Positions 9,350 to 20,774 of a stretch of DNA of 64,000 nt are shown in pieces. Numbering within the stretch: the first letter of the stretch is position 1; every line of letters begins with the position of its first letter. The position numbers were made by a program, and so were the translations under genes. The notes under the pieces were generated by a model. It was not told where the DNA came from, ran no database searches, and worked only from the letters and a program-made list of their open reading frames with translations. Source of the DNA: Wyeomyia smithii (Eukaryota > Arthropoda > Insecta > Diptera > Culicidae); assembly GCF_029784165.1 (NCBI RefSeq), contig NC_073694.1:163754342-163818341 (forward strand). Reading direction: 5' to 3'.

Positions 9350-10790
9350 CTCAAGCAACATTTTGAATTGTAAGATGGCAACTTACGGTTTCTGGAAAAC
9401 AGCCAAAAATGGCCGATATCCAGCCAATATAATGATATCCGGATCTAGAATGATACACAGGAGCTAAAATCGACCACAGATACCATTTTGAATTCTAAGA
9501 TGGAGACTTTCGGTTTCTGGAAAACAGCTGAAAATTACCAAATACAACCCAATATGAGTGTTTCTTTAACCAGTATGACTTTCAAAATCCAGAAATTGTC
9601 TCCAAATGCCATTATGAAATCCAAAATGGTGACTTCCGGTTTCGGAAAAACAGTGGCAAACGACCAAATACCACCCATTATGGGTATTTCCGGAATCGTG
9701 ATGATGCACTGGAGCTACAAATCGACTTCAGACAACATTTTGAATTGTAAGATGGCAACTTCCGGTTTCTGGAAAATAGCCTAAAATGGACGATTCCCAT
9801 TAAATATGAGTATCTCCGGAACCAAAAGGATGCACAGAAGCTAAAAATTGATCACAGACACAATCTTGAATTTTAAGATGGTGACTTCCGGTGTCTAGCA
9901 TACAGCCGGAAATGACCAAATACCATTCATTATGAATGTTTTAGGAACCAGATTTACGCCCTGATGACAGAAATTAATTTCACAGGCCATTTTAAAGTCC
10001 AAAATGACGACTTTCGGTTTATGAAAAACAGCCCAAAGTAACCAAATACCACCCAATGTGAGTATCTCCAGAGCCAGAATGTTGCAAGAAGCTAAAACTT
10101 GACCTCAGACACCATTATGAATTGTAGGCTGGCAACTTATGGTTTCTGGAAAACAGCCAAAAATGGCCGATTTCCGTCTAACATGAGTATCTCCGGATCT
10201 AGAATGATACACAGCAGCTGAAATCGACTACAGACCCCATTTTGGATTCTAGGTTGGCGGTTCCTGGGAAACAGCCGAAAATGATCGAATAACACCTAAT
10301 ATGAGTATTTCTTCAACCAGAATGACGCTCATAGGCCAGAAATTATCCTAAATACCATTTTGAAATCCAAGATGCCGACTTCCGGTTTGTGAAAAACAGC
10401 CTAAAATAACCAAATGCCATCCAATATGAGTATCTTTGGAAGCATAATGATGCAATGAGCTAACAATTTACCTCAGGCACCATTTTGAATTGCTAAATGG
10501 CAACTTCTAGGAAACAGTCGAAAATGACCGAATAATACTCAATATGGATATTTCCGTAATCGAGATGATGCATAGAAACCAAACATTGACCCTTGACACC
10601 ATTTTGAATTTAAAGACGACCACTTTTAGTTTCTGGAAAACAACCAAAATAACTAAATACCTTCCAATATGGGTATTTCCGGTGTCAGATTGATGCCAGA
10701 AAATCTGCTGAAAATGACCGAATACCACTCAATATGAATATATTCGGAATTAAGGCGATGTACAGAAGCCAAAAGTCGAGGATGTTGTTA
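9350..10790 (+). repeat. Tandem array, 126-bp unit, about 11 copies
   Basis: The repeated motif ATTTTGAATTSTAAGATGGC, then ACTTCCGGTTTCTGGAAAACAGC, recurs at steps of 125, 126, 126, 126, 126, 125, 125, 118, 125 and 119 bp between 9375 and 10616. Other unit landmarks are ATGAGTATTTCCGGA and ATGATGCACAGAAGCT. Units are diverged but clearly one family. Open frames at 9488-9784 and 10507-10728 are repeat artefacts. Confidence 0.92.
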
Positions 10791-10983
10791 TTTCGATAAA
10801 ACCAATCATTTCAAACGATTTGTTATTTGACTTTGATCATATCCTATGGCCGATTCGTCGTGCATTTGCAGACTTTAAACACATCGCAACGAATCAATGA
10901 ATTCGGAACGTTCAAATAGTACGATACCACATTTAGATTATGTTGAGGCCACATATATCGATCAAAGCAAGTATAGTTTTAAA
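10791..10983 (+). repeat. Dispersed repeat segment next to tandem units
   Basis: The end of this stretch (10905-10985) matches 22640-22700 and, inverted, 8100-8160: GGAACGTTCAAATAG, ACGATACCACATTTA, GTTGAGGCC. The first part, about 110 bp, is not recognised. Confidence 0.6.
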
Positions 10984-11940
10984 TAGTCTTTAAATTTCTT
11001 TTCTTTCCATAACTTTTGAGCCACATATCAAATTGTTATGAAGTTTGTTATTTGTAAGTTTGAGAGATGACTCGTTCGTATGACACTAGTTATGTTCAAA
11101 TAAGTCATGTAATCATTGAGATAATAGACTTTCGTTGTTTTATTAACAATTAAATACATAACGGTGGCTTAAGTTCGATTATAATCAAATGAAATGGGAA
11201 CGTACAGGGCAGCCAAACTTTGAAACCAAGTGTTCAATCAGATTACATCAGTTAACCCTTAACTAGCCCGCGGTCGGTTGTGTAGTTTCTGAGATAATGA
11301 AGTTTCGTGATTTTCACATTTCGGTACATTACAGACGAAGTTACAGTCCGATTACAGTAAAATTCAATAGGGTGTAATGAGGCATCTAGACTTATCAATT
11401 GACACTAATTTTGTGGAAATCGGGTCAGCCATCTCTGAGAAAAGTGAGTGAGTCTAAGTAGTCTTCGGAATATGTTCCTTTTCATAGCTGGATTTCACAT
11501 TTTTAAACATAACAGGCAAAGTAGTAGTCCGATTGCAAAACAAATCAATAGGGTCTTATGGGGCAACTAGACCTTCCATTTGACACTGATTCTATGTAAA
11601 TCGGTTCAGCCATCTCTGAGAAACATGAAAGAGATTAAACAGTCTTCAGAACTCGTTTCTTTCCATAACTGGAACCATACGTTCAATCTTTATAAAATTT
11701 GAAAGTTAAGGGTTTTTCAGGTAAGCCGTTCTTTGAAATCAATTTTGTTCAAATCGGTTATGTAGTTTTCGAGATAATGATGTTTAATGATTTTTACATT
11801 TTGATACATAACCTCTAAACCAAAAATCCGATTACAATAAAATTTAATAGGGTCTTATGGGACAACAAGACCTTTCATTTGCAATTAATTTCATGAAAAT
11901 CGGTCCAGCCATCTCTGAGAAAAGTGAGTGAGAATAAAAA
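10984..11940 (+). repeat. Degenerate CATCTCTGAG tandem units
   Basis: Same family as 3781-4440. CATCTCTGAG recurs at about 11431, 11611 and 11911 (spacing 180 and 300 bp), so units vary in length by internal deletions. Shared motifs include CATAACTTTTGAGCCACAT, GGTTGTGTAGTTTCTGAGAT and TGACACTAATTTTGTG. Confidence 0.8.
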
Positions 11941-11945
11941 TCTGC

Positions 11946-12135
11946 ACATACACACACACATACACACACACACACACACATACACACACATATACACACA
12001 CACACATAAATACAGAAAATGCTCAGCTCGTCGAGCTGAGTCGAGTGATATATGCCATTCAGCCCTTTGGAGCACTTTTATACTTTCGGTTTTGCAAGTG
12101 ATTGCTATACCTTTCTAGGAGAAAGGCAAAAATGA
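11946..12135 (+). repeat. (CA)n microsatellite plus end module
   Basis: An imperfect CA run (11946-12010) is followed by CTCAGCTCGTCGAGCTGAG, a perfect palindrome, then CGAGTGATATATGCCATTC, GAGCACTTTTATA, GCAAGTGATTGCTATACC and GAGAAAGGCAAAAA. This is the same order as at 24145-24260 and the reverse of 7905-8090. Confidence 0.85.
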
Positions 12136-12144
12136 TGTCTTTAA

Positions 12145-13289
12145 GGTGAATCGGGACCGAATCCAAGCATGGGTGGAGCGATGGCTTCCTCCTGCATAGT
12201 AATGCATTTCAAGAGTGCCTCAATGAACGTCATAAATTATACGTCTAACCTGCAATTGTTTATTGTCGAAATACTAACCCAGCACCGGAGCACCTAGTTC
12301 AATAAATTTGCACATTTTGTTTTAGCGTGAAACCCTTAGCACGTTCTAATCTTGCTTTTTTCCACGCCGCTGTTTTTTCTCTCCCGGTTTTGTTTATATT
12401 CTCACGCCGGTAGCCACTAGAATGTTTTTCACGATTACCGGCACGTACGAGTCGCGTAATCACTCAAACTACGTATACTTTTCTCTTTAAACTTATGATC
12501 ATCGAGATCGTATCTAATTTTCACAAAAACTCGACCGAAATGGGCTAAAACTTGCCTTTAAAGTGTAGCATGTCGCGAAATTACCGTTTTTGCTTTTTTC
12601 TATTTTAAACTCGTTTGCACCTGTCAAACTGTGCGCCCGTGTTGGCAGCAAAGTCAGCACACTGCGCGAGCATGTAGAGCATATAGTTTGAAATGAGTTG
12701 TGTGAAGTAGTAGTGGTGTTAATATGTGAAGTGTGATTTTAGTGGTTTTTGGATCATCATGCCGCGTTTAACTAAACTAAGAAGAGCAGCGGTTGCTCGC
12801 GAGAACGCAAAAAAAGTGAAGAGAAATCTTGTTGATCCCTTGGCATGAACATATGAAAATCCGTGGAGCAGCCAGTTAGATAAATCGAAAAAACAAAAAC
12901 TTACAAGTTCCGACGATTGTGAAACCTCATCATCTATTACCGTTCCTGTACATATCCCAAACGATGTGGTATATTCTGATCAGTCTGCCGAATGTAAAGG
13001 TGAGATAAATTCCTTTTCATTTGTTTACCTTTTTATCCTTGCAATTGTTTTGAATGTGAGTTTTCAAAAGCTGTGCAGCACCACAGAACGTTGCGGCACA
13101 GCTGATCGAAGCCGGCCGTTGACTTTCGGTGGTAGCAGCAGTAGTCAGTAGGTGAGGGAACAAATTAGCTAATAATCTGGCAACCATGTACTGTTTTACC
13201 GTGTTGCACCAATACAACCACATATGAGTGTAAAGATGTAGTGGTGTCAACAATGATGCAATGATGCTTGGATTCCGTCCCATTTCACC
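12145..13289 (+). mobile_element. TTAA-site DNA transposon, nonautonomous, keeps a 5' exon
   Basis: TIRs GGTGAATCGGGACCGAATCC (left) and its near-complement at 13265-13289 are flanked by TTAA at 12141-12144 and 13290-13293. The family A copies at 21612 and 45046 show the target with TGAA in place of TTAA, so one substitution and an insertion explain the site. TTAA duplication is typical of piggyBac-type transposons; the TIR does not start with the usual C-run, so superfamily is tentative. Inside is a candidate promoter, an ATG-started exon and a splice donor, then unrelated sequence: the catalytic part of a parent element is deleted. Confidence 0.8.
12759..12999 (+). pseudogene. N-terminal exon of a transposon or captured protein, nonsense-mutated
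   Basis: Not detected as a long ORF because a TGA at 12846-12848 splits it. From the ATG at 12759 the frame reads 29 codons (MPRLTKLRRAAVARENAKK..., strongly basic), the TGA, then 51 more codons including TYENPWSSQLDKSKKQ and a Ser/acidic stretch. It ends AATGTAAAG before GTGAGATAA, a good splice donor (GT at 13000-13001). The open frame stops soon after in the intron. A basic N-terminus with Ser-rich linker suits a DNA-binding or nuclear protein, but I do not recognise the family. The element ends 290 bp later, so downstream exons are gone. Upstream 12600-12758 has no clear TATA box. Single stop could be a CGA or TGG mutation. Confidence 0.5.
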
Positions 13290-13535
13290 TTAAAGAAAAC
13301 ATGCTGGTAAACGCAACAGTACTGTATAGTGCAGGTGAAGAAAGGCGCCGCTGGTCTACCATTACGGCGGTACATGATTTCTATTCGTGTGCAATCAAGG
13401 AAAAACTGCAATGCTGCCACTGATTGTGATAAACAGTTGATCCCATGAATATGGATACCATAAAAACCATGAACTACTCAACAAGAGTTGAACATTTTTG
13501 CAACGGTTCATTTCATTATTGATGTTCACTAGATA

Positions 13536-13851
13536 CACTGGTCAACACAGGTGCACTCCAGAAGCTCAAACCGGGAAAAAATGAAAGATTATAGCTATTC
13601 AACCATTCCTGCGAATTTTGGTGTCCCTAGCCACTAACTTTTTTTTCAGAGACTCAAATGAGTTTTCTCGTGAACAATACGTTGAAGTGACGTACCTTGC
13701 GAACAATTACCATGCGAACTCTCAGGAGGGTTGACGTGTTTTGGTAATGGCTAGGGGAACCAAAATTAATAGGAATGGTTGAATAGCTGTAATCTTTCAT
13801 TTTTTCCGGTTTGAGCGTTAGGAATGCATTTTTTCATTTTGTTGATCTGTG
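13536..13851. mobile_element. TA-site MITE with long TIRs
   Basis: The 316-bp element begins CACTGGTCAACACAGG and ends TTGATCTGTG, flanked by TA. The TIRs extend inward to about 100 bp (GCTCAAACCGG, ATGAAAGATTATAGC, TCAACCATTCCT, CCCTAGCCA). Family A copy 3 has the unoccupied site at about 45345 (ACTAAATAATCGTGACC). A half copy is at 46435-46620. TA duplication points to the Tc1/mariner group. Confidence 0.85.
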
Positions 13852-13893
13852 TAATCGAGACCGGCATTATACTGAGAGACTAAATTCCTAGTA

Positions 13894-14324
13894 CAGGTCG
13901 GACTCGATTATCCGGAGACTAGATTATCCGGAAACTCGATTATCCGGAATTCGATTATCCGGAATTTTATTTTTTTGGTGCTCGTTTTTAATTTTTATTC
14001 CGAAATTTTACCTTTACCATCCCTTCTAGCATATTTGTGACCATTTATGTCACTTCCGGCATGTGTGGGACATGTTCGAATTAAGTGAAAATAATCAATG
14101 TTCAATTTATTTTTTTTTGCTTCTCGGGATTTTACCCCTTTGCACCTCAGAAATAATTTCTTGGTACGCCACTGCATCCCACAAGTAAAATAAAAAAAGA
14201 AAATATTTATTTCATGATCGTTAATAGCAAATTTGAATATTTTTTCTGTGATTCGATTATCCGGAAAACTCGATTATCCGGAACGAATTTTTTTTGGATG
14301 TTCCGGATAATCGAGTCCGACCTG
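13894..14324. mobile_element. pogo-like MITE copy 1 with reiterated TIR core
   Basis: TIRs CAGGTCGGACTCGATTATCC and complement, flanked by TA (13892-93 and 14325-26). The core GATTATCCGGA recurs four times at the left end and three times at the right, spaced every ~20 bp. Copy 2 is at 53918-54314 in the opposite orientation. The TIR and TA site fit the pogo/Tc1 group. Confidence 0.88.
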
Positions 14325-14900
14325 TAATACAAAATTATAGAAAACTAAAGTGCTTTTGAATTTTTTGTCCATTCATTAAGATTTATTGAGAATCTTTTTT
14401 TACATTTCAACGTTCTTAAAGGATATTTGTTTATATTTAACTCAATAAAAAACATACGTGTATTAGCTGTCTTCTTAATACAGTGAATGTAATTGTTGGC
14501 AAATGAAAAACAAAAACTTGCTAAGGAGAAAACAAAAATGAGTTTTTTTTTCAAATTTTAACTTCGTTGTAATTGTTGATCGCTACCATTGATAATTTTG
14601 TTTTACATATCAGTCATTATGATGAGGTAATAATTGTTGGATTTAAGAGATTTGATTGGATTAGGATTTTGAGGAAATAAAATTAATGCCGATTTAGACG
14701 CATTAGAAGAAATTTTTGGGGCTTATTCAACAACAACGGTACGCTTGTGCCGTATCAAATAAACAAAAAAAAAAAAAAAAAAAAACACTACAGGCACAAT
14801 ATTGCCAAGTGTAAACGAAATTTTCGAGTGTTGTTAAATATCTTTCGAAAAACGGAAGGCTGAGTTTTCATCTGTCCGCTTCAAAACTCATTACCCAAAA

Positions 14901-17900
14901 TTTCTTTGGTTCTTTGTTCTGGTTTCGGTTCATTATGGATTTTTATCATGGAGGTTCGGTGGAAAAGTGTAATCACCTTCACTGGTGTTGGCAAAAACTT
15001 GGGTAGACTCATTGCAAAGGGTTATTGCAATGCACTTATTGCTTTTTGAAGCGCTTTTAACTCTACATTATTGGGAACGAGTGCTAATGTTGCCGCAACA
15101 CTTCCCTGTTCATCGATTTACGTTGTGTTGCTCAATTGCTATATTTAAATTACTTTATGTTTCAATTCTGATTTGGAAGTTTCACGGAACGTAACGATAT
15201 TGATAGTATGTCGAAATATTTGACAATCGACCTTTTTCACAGGTGTAGTTGTCAGCTAACTCGGAGCAAGTTCACCCGACTGATTAAATAATGGTAAAAT
15301 TAAACATTCATGGCTCAGAAAGCTATGACAACTTTGGTGACAAACTTTGCAATAGCAATGCGTTTTCTATTCTTCTAATTTTTCGAACATAACACTTGGC
15401 CTTGTACCAGTTAATGGGAAACCGTATTCCATATTTTTAAATTGTTGGTAATCTTGGTTTTTTGGTTTTTTTTTTCAAATTGTTGTATTTAAAAGTCATC
15501 ATACTGGGTACAATTACAAAGCGCAAGTTTCTGACATTGACGCCAAGACAACGTTTATAATTTAAAAATATGGTAAAAAATGACGAACAGTCAGTAAAAC
15601 AAACAGTTCGACTAAAAAAGGAAGTTAAAGATGTTTTTGAGTCGCAATGAAAAAAGATGGGAAGAAAAAGATATACTCTCCCAACGACTTTAAGGGCAAA
15701 ACAATTTTGAATTTGCACCAAACTCCATTGCAACCGGTCTGGTTATTGTGTCACTGTTCAAACAAGAAGAAAACTCGGCCTTGTAGATGTTCTGACGTAA
15801 TCTAATGCAATTAAAAACAATCAACGGTATTTCCGACAAACTAAAGGATTGCTTTTCATCAGCAACACATTCTCTTTAGTTACAAACTTTACTATTCAAG
15901 AAACATTCCATTACTGATTAAAATAGAAAGCTGCAAAGTCCTGACCACGTTGCAAGCTAAAAATCGAAAAGTGTTGAATTTCATTCCATTTAACTACTTG
16001 CATCGTGATCAACCTTGTTTAATACACATAACCAAACGTACAAAATATTTTTACAGCGTTTATGCAAACGCCGCGGGAACAGCGAAATAATTGAACCCGG
16101 AAGTCAAATGAGGATTATTTCCTGTTTAGAAGATTTATATATCTCATGTGTTGGCTCTATCACCCTCGCGTTCACGCTGATAAACGGGAGAATATTACGA
16201 TCGCCCATAAAAGTTCCCTCAGAACGAGGCGCGAATAAGAGCAGAACCACTTATCCGATCTCAGCGGGAACAGAAGATATGCATTCCATTTTTCGAAATA
16301 GATGATTTGCATCATGGTGAGATATTTCCGCACCAACACTATATATAGGTACTTGATTGGTATATTTTGTAGCCTGGAGAGAGAATCCTTCAAGTTGGAT
16401 GGGGAACAATAGTTGCCTATCCAGACACAAGGAAGCTGCAATTTATCAGCAATATAGTCCGGGATGTTGTAGCTATGCGTGTAATGGAAGTTTATGTACC
16501 GCACTTTCTGTTGAATCACCAATGCGACAATAAATTCTGCGGATATCAAACTCTCACGGGAGCAATTAAACCCTGCCACAACACCGCAATCTCCGTTCAG
16601 CCGGACGGGATTTTAATATTTCAATTTTCCTGAATACGTGTCGAAAGTTGTCCTTCGTTCCATATGATACCCACGCAAGACCAATGCAACCAGCCGCAGC
16701 AGCGTGGGGTGTTTTCATCACGGAAGTGATCGGTGAAATCCCTCCCCCTTCTGCCCGAAAAACAACTATAGCACTCAAAGCGTTGGTATGTCGATTTATA
16801 AGCTACTAAAAGGCCCTCCGGCGAGTAAAAATGCTTCTCAATTAGGAATTCATAGTGCGTTTCAGCCAGGGCTTTGCCTTATTCCGGTTTATAAATTGAC
16901 TCCCTTTGTGCTGTTGGCCGTTGGGTCAATCCTGCTGACTAACCGATAAAACTTTCGAGTGGTGATCGGCTCTGGTGATTTCGACGAAAAATTTTAACAT
17001 CTGGCAGGGTTTAACTAGCTACTGACAGACAATGTCTCAAAACCTGAGATGGGTAAACACTAGTGAAGCAAACTACAAACTACACTTTTTATGCATATGG
17101 CCCAGTATCGCATTGTTCGATACTATATTCAACCGAGCAGCAGCAGATAGAGAATGTGTATTACCCTAGAAAACTTTTTGATTGTAATATCTAGGATTTT
17201 CTAGGAACTGAGCACGCATACTCCAAACACCAAATTACCACGGAATCAATGAGGAAACAAACAGAACACGTTTATTCGCTATTATGGAATCGACGTCTTA
17301 ACCGGTTTTCGGCGTAATACAGTAAGTAGCCGTGTGGCACAGTGCCGAAAAAAATCATCTTCACTACCGGAAATCTTCGAAAATTACAACCAATATTTTT
17401 CAATTTCCACTTTCGATCAACGCAGCATCCTTTCAGACACATTAGATTTCCATCCTTGTAGCGCCTGTCATATTCCTAAGAAATAATTCACGCGCATACC
17501 GAATAAACCAACCAAATAATCTTCACCGCTTTTTGGTACTGCGAAACTGAAAATCAAATTGTCAGAAAATTTGAAACGGTGAAAATCAAATGAACGTATT
17601 TCCACTACGGATGACGGTTGACTTGACCTGTTTTACGTATAATGAAAAAAACGAAGGAAGAGAGAATGTTAATCGCATGAAAGTGGAATATTTTCTTATG
17701 ATGGAAAAAAGCTGGAGGCAATTTTTCACTTGCATGCAAAAACGTCTAAAGTTGATATTTTTTAAATTTATTATTTTGAAGTAGTGCGATGAATCTGTTT
17801 TTTGGCGTGTAAATGCCTTCTAAATATAATTTGGAACTTTTAGGATAGTTTCAGGATCATACTTTATTTGAAACCTAAACCTAAACCGTTCCATGAATTA

Positions 17901-18500
17901 GTAGATTAATCTAATTTGCAAAAAAAGTAAGAGTTTGATTTTCTAATTTTGACTTGAACGCCAATGTTCCAATAGATGAATATGGACCTATTTACGTACG
18001 AATGTGTTAGTGCCACTCGTTGAGGAAAACATAAACAATTCGTTGTTTTGTTTGCACTGCTATGTTTTTAGCAGCTGGACAAATATTCAGTTGAACACTT
18101 ATTATATGTTTTAAACTCTATTCTGAATAAATTTTCCATTAGTGATCAGGAGTTGGAAGAAGCTGCTGAACATGATCGACACCAAAAATTGCAAAAAGTT
18201 TTAAAAACCGAAACAATGAGATGCGATTATTTACAGTTTGGTGGAAACAAAATCGTAAGTTGAAGCCCTCAGTGGAGGCACTTTCCCGAGCCTCAGCGAC
18301 TGATAGATAAAATGATTTAATGTGGAACAAACGAGGTTCGTTGTTTGTTTGGAACAGTGTAAAAACACTCGAAATCTCCACGATTTCATTTATCCACAGC
18401 AAACCAGTTCATGCGAGTTCACCCGCAAGCAATGCATAACGACTTCCTGGAGTTCCCGGAATCCCAGTTTAAATATTTTTTTGGTTTTTTAAATCCCCGC
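14901..18500. other. TE-poor stretch, no gene identified
   Basis: I see no recognisable repeat copies here and no ORF with recognisable homology. Short open frames at 15437-15733, 16015-16305, 16172-16579, 16566-16778 and 18139-18402 have no family motifs. GC content rises around 16050-16800. Of the whole window this stretch and its continuation to ~20.1 kb look most like unique host DNA, perhaps intergenic or regulatory sequence upstream of the promoter at 18.93 kb. Confidence 0.45.
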
Positions 18501-18929
18501 AAAAATATTGGCTTCCGACAGTTGACAGCCTTTTAGAGTATCCTTGCAGAGCTGTCGGCGATAATCTCTCCACGTCTAGCCTGCAATCACGCGATGGTGA
18601 TGAGTTAGCCCACGATGTTATCGCTGGCACTCACAGCCTCATTTTCAGTGTCGCATTTTCCGTCCGTGTCGCGCGCCAGTCAGCATAAATGTGTAATAAG
18701 ACGAGCAACCCAATCGGGCGGACAGAAGCGGGTTCCCCGCTCTCGTAGAACGTAGAAAAGCGCAGCCAACATCATCGCCTCCTGTCGACGCTGTCGTTGT
18801 CGTTTATCGTGTATCCTCTTCTGTTGCTTCGGGTTGGCTGACGATGGCAGGGAGTGCGGTGACTTTTGCAGGAATGGGTGGCGCGCGTAAAAAGGCGCAG
18901 AGCAACAGTTGGCAAAAGTGGCCATCCGA

Positions 18930-18938
18930 TATATAAAG
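18930..18938 (+). promoter_or_regulatory. TATA box of a candidate host promoter
   Basis: TATATAAAG lies in a GC-richer context (18520-19060), with GC-rich, CpG-containing sequence upstream. A start is expected near 18960. A CAGATCAGACAG block near 19013 could be a second initiator. No repeat copy of this region occurs in the window, which favours a host promoter. Confidence 0.5.
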
Positions 18939-18959
18939 CGACTGCTGCGATACGGATCG

Positions 18960-19368
18960 ACCGTAAATGCTGTTGAACCACCGGCAGTGAAGCAGGCACC
19001 AGATTATCGCCACAGATCAGACAGAACGAGAGTGAAGACAGGACTCGAGCAAGATTAGCTTTGCCTCAGCAGGACAAATAGGATACAGTAGTGGAGTGTT
19101 GGATGTACAATCGGTGGTGCTTAACAGTCAAGTGAGTGCCCCCCAATTGGTCAAGCGGTTAGGTTAACATGGATAATGTACAGTGCAAGTGCAAACAGAA
19201 AAGTCGTTTGGATAAAATCATAAAAATTGAAATTGAAATACAGTAAAGCACGGCAGTAACAGTAGAAAAAAAAAAAGCGGAAATTAAAACAATTAGTGGT
19301 GCCACGGGCGTGCAAAGTCTTGCTTCAGTGAATCCTATCCAGAGTCGAGCGATAGCCGCGTCGAAAAG
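18960..19368 (+). other. Candidate 5' noncoding exon
   Basis: Downstream of the TATA box no long reading frame opens. Two good splice donors follow: TCAA then GTGAGTG (GT at 19132) and AAAAG then GTAACT (GT at 19369). A 25-codon upstream-type ORF starts at 19170 (MDNVQCKCKQKSRLDK...). The arrangement fits a leader exon of a + strand gene whose coding exons lie far downstream, as is common with long mosquito introns. The gene cannot be named. Confidence 0.4.
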
Positions 19369-20154
19369 GTAACTATTTTCTGATTTAACTGTCCTTCGTG
19401 AAAGGTGGTTCAGGAAGGCCGCTCAAAATAGAGCCACTCTTCGATTAGACAAAGAGGAATCGGTTGGTAAAAATTTGAACTAATGATACCCACAATTCGA
19501 CAGACGATTGAAATTCCAGTGGAGCATTCGGTGTGTGCTTGTCTAGGGCAGTACGAATGTTGGCAGTGATAAATGGTTCGCTTTTTGGAACGAGGACCAA
19601 CATATCGTTGGACAACTTTAACCAGTGACAATATTGGATTGTGTTACCAACTAATGGGTGTACTTAAAAACGTGTTGGCGAAAATTGAATCTACGGTTCA
19701 GGTTGCCGACTCGGAATCAACTTTCAAATGAGCTGCTTTTTAGAGCACCGCGAAAAAATATAATATATTTAACAGGATGGAAATGCCATGAATTTTAGTG
19801 TACTTTTTTATACTGTGTGACGTTCGGTGCAGAGCAATCATTAGTAACATTTTGTGTCTGCTGTAATAAAGGTATTATTCAAACGTGTGTATAAAATTTG
19901 AGCTCACCAAGCGGCCTTTATGGTTGTATATCAGTTTTGTGTTTGACAATAATGGGTAATTAATTCCACTTGGTTTGCATCGGATATCATTCCAAGCAAA
20001 TAACGATCGAATGTTGTATATTCGAAAGTTTATTTTCGTCCTTCATTACTTTGCATATCTATTTGAAATTTCCACAATTTCTCGCGGAAAACATCGTTTT
20101 AACGTTTTTTATATAAATTCATTCTATCGAAATTTGAAATGAAGTTTTTTTTGG
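19369..20154. other. No feature seen; possible intron start
   Basis: AT-rich DNA without repeats I recognise or a protein-like frame. It would be the first intron if the exon above is real. Confidence 0.4.
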
Positions 20155-20158
20155 TTAA

Positions 20159-20769
20159 GGGGGGACCCTATTCTGGAAAGTTGAAAATTAATGATAATTA
20201 TTTTAAAATATTAATATAATTATTTTCAAATATTAAATGTTGGCTATTGATTAAGGTATGTTTGAAGATGTATTCTGCATGTCGCGGATACAAATATAGT
20301 TAGTATTACGATGTTGGCAGCGTTTCTCTCGAAACCATATTTTTTCAACTGGTGGTAAGTTTTTCTTAGCATTTCGTTTTAGCATGCAAAAATGGATTGT
20401 CTAACTTGTTATACAGCCGTTTTACAATATCTGAATTTTACAATTATTTTTTTCAGTAGTAATTTTTCATAAAAAAAAAATATTTTTTACTGAAATGGGC
20501 CCCATTTTGACAATTTCTGGACGGTTGAATAGATGCTGAGAAAAACTTACCACCCGAGTACTAATTTAGAGAGAGAATCCACGTTCCTAGCTGCCAACAG
20601 CGTAATACTCCCTATATTTGCATTCACGATATGCAAAATACATCTTCAAATAAACCTCAATGAATAGCCAAAATACCCGAACTATACTTTATTATACTAT
20701 ACTTCAAAGTACCGAAAAAAAAATCACGAAAATTCATTATTGTTCGACCTTTTAGAGTAGGGTTTTCCC
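20159..20769. mobile_element. TTAA-site foldback MITE
   Basis: The 611-bp element is flanked by TTAA (20155-58 and 20770-73) and begins GGGGGGACCCTATTCTGG, ending AGAGTAGGGTTTTCCC. Inner arms of ~130 bp (about 20235-20370 and 20530-20680) are inverted copies: GAAGATGTATTCTGCAT, GATACAAATATAG, TGTTGGCAGC and GGTGGTAAGTTTTTC. A fragment of one arm is at 58740-58850. Confidence 0.8.
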
Positions 20770-20774
20770 TTAAC

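Larger units (their letters stand above)
13294..14900 (-). mobile_element. Family A retroposon, copy 1 (partial, with nested MITEs)
   Basis: Family A is a ~1.6-kb repeat seen full length at 44538-46141 and 54402-57460. Orientation is given by its RT remnant. This copy matches from AGAAAACATG (13294) through a tyrosine-codon-like run and AACAAGAGTTGAA, continues after two MITEs at 14327, and holds RT remnants on the minus strand near 14600-14720: KISSNASKSALILFPQNP, matching KISPNASKTQLIIFPHKP of the Jockey elements. Near 14740-14785 an I-type tail (TTGTGCCGTATCAAATAAA plus a long A-run) lies inside. The 14820-14900 end is diverged. Confidence 0.7.

Noticed and set aside
16172..16778. Two adjoining minus-strand ORFs (135 and 70 codons) in the TE-poor region.
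   Set aside because: No recognisable motifs, different frames, no convincing splice sites; kept only as a note in the TE-poor region.
18680..19013. Three overlapping minus-strand ORFs upstream of and across the TATA box.
   Set aside because: GC-rich sequence opens several frames at once; none shows a motif, and the + strand promoter reading explains the region better.
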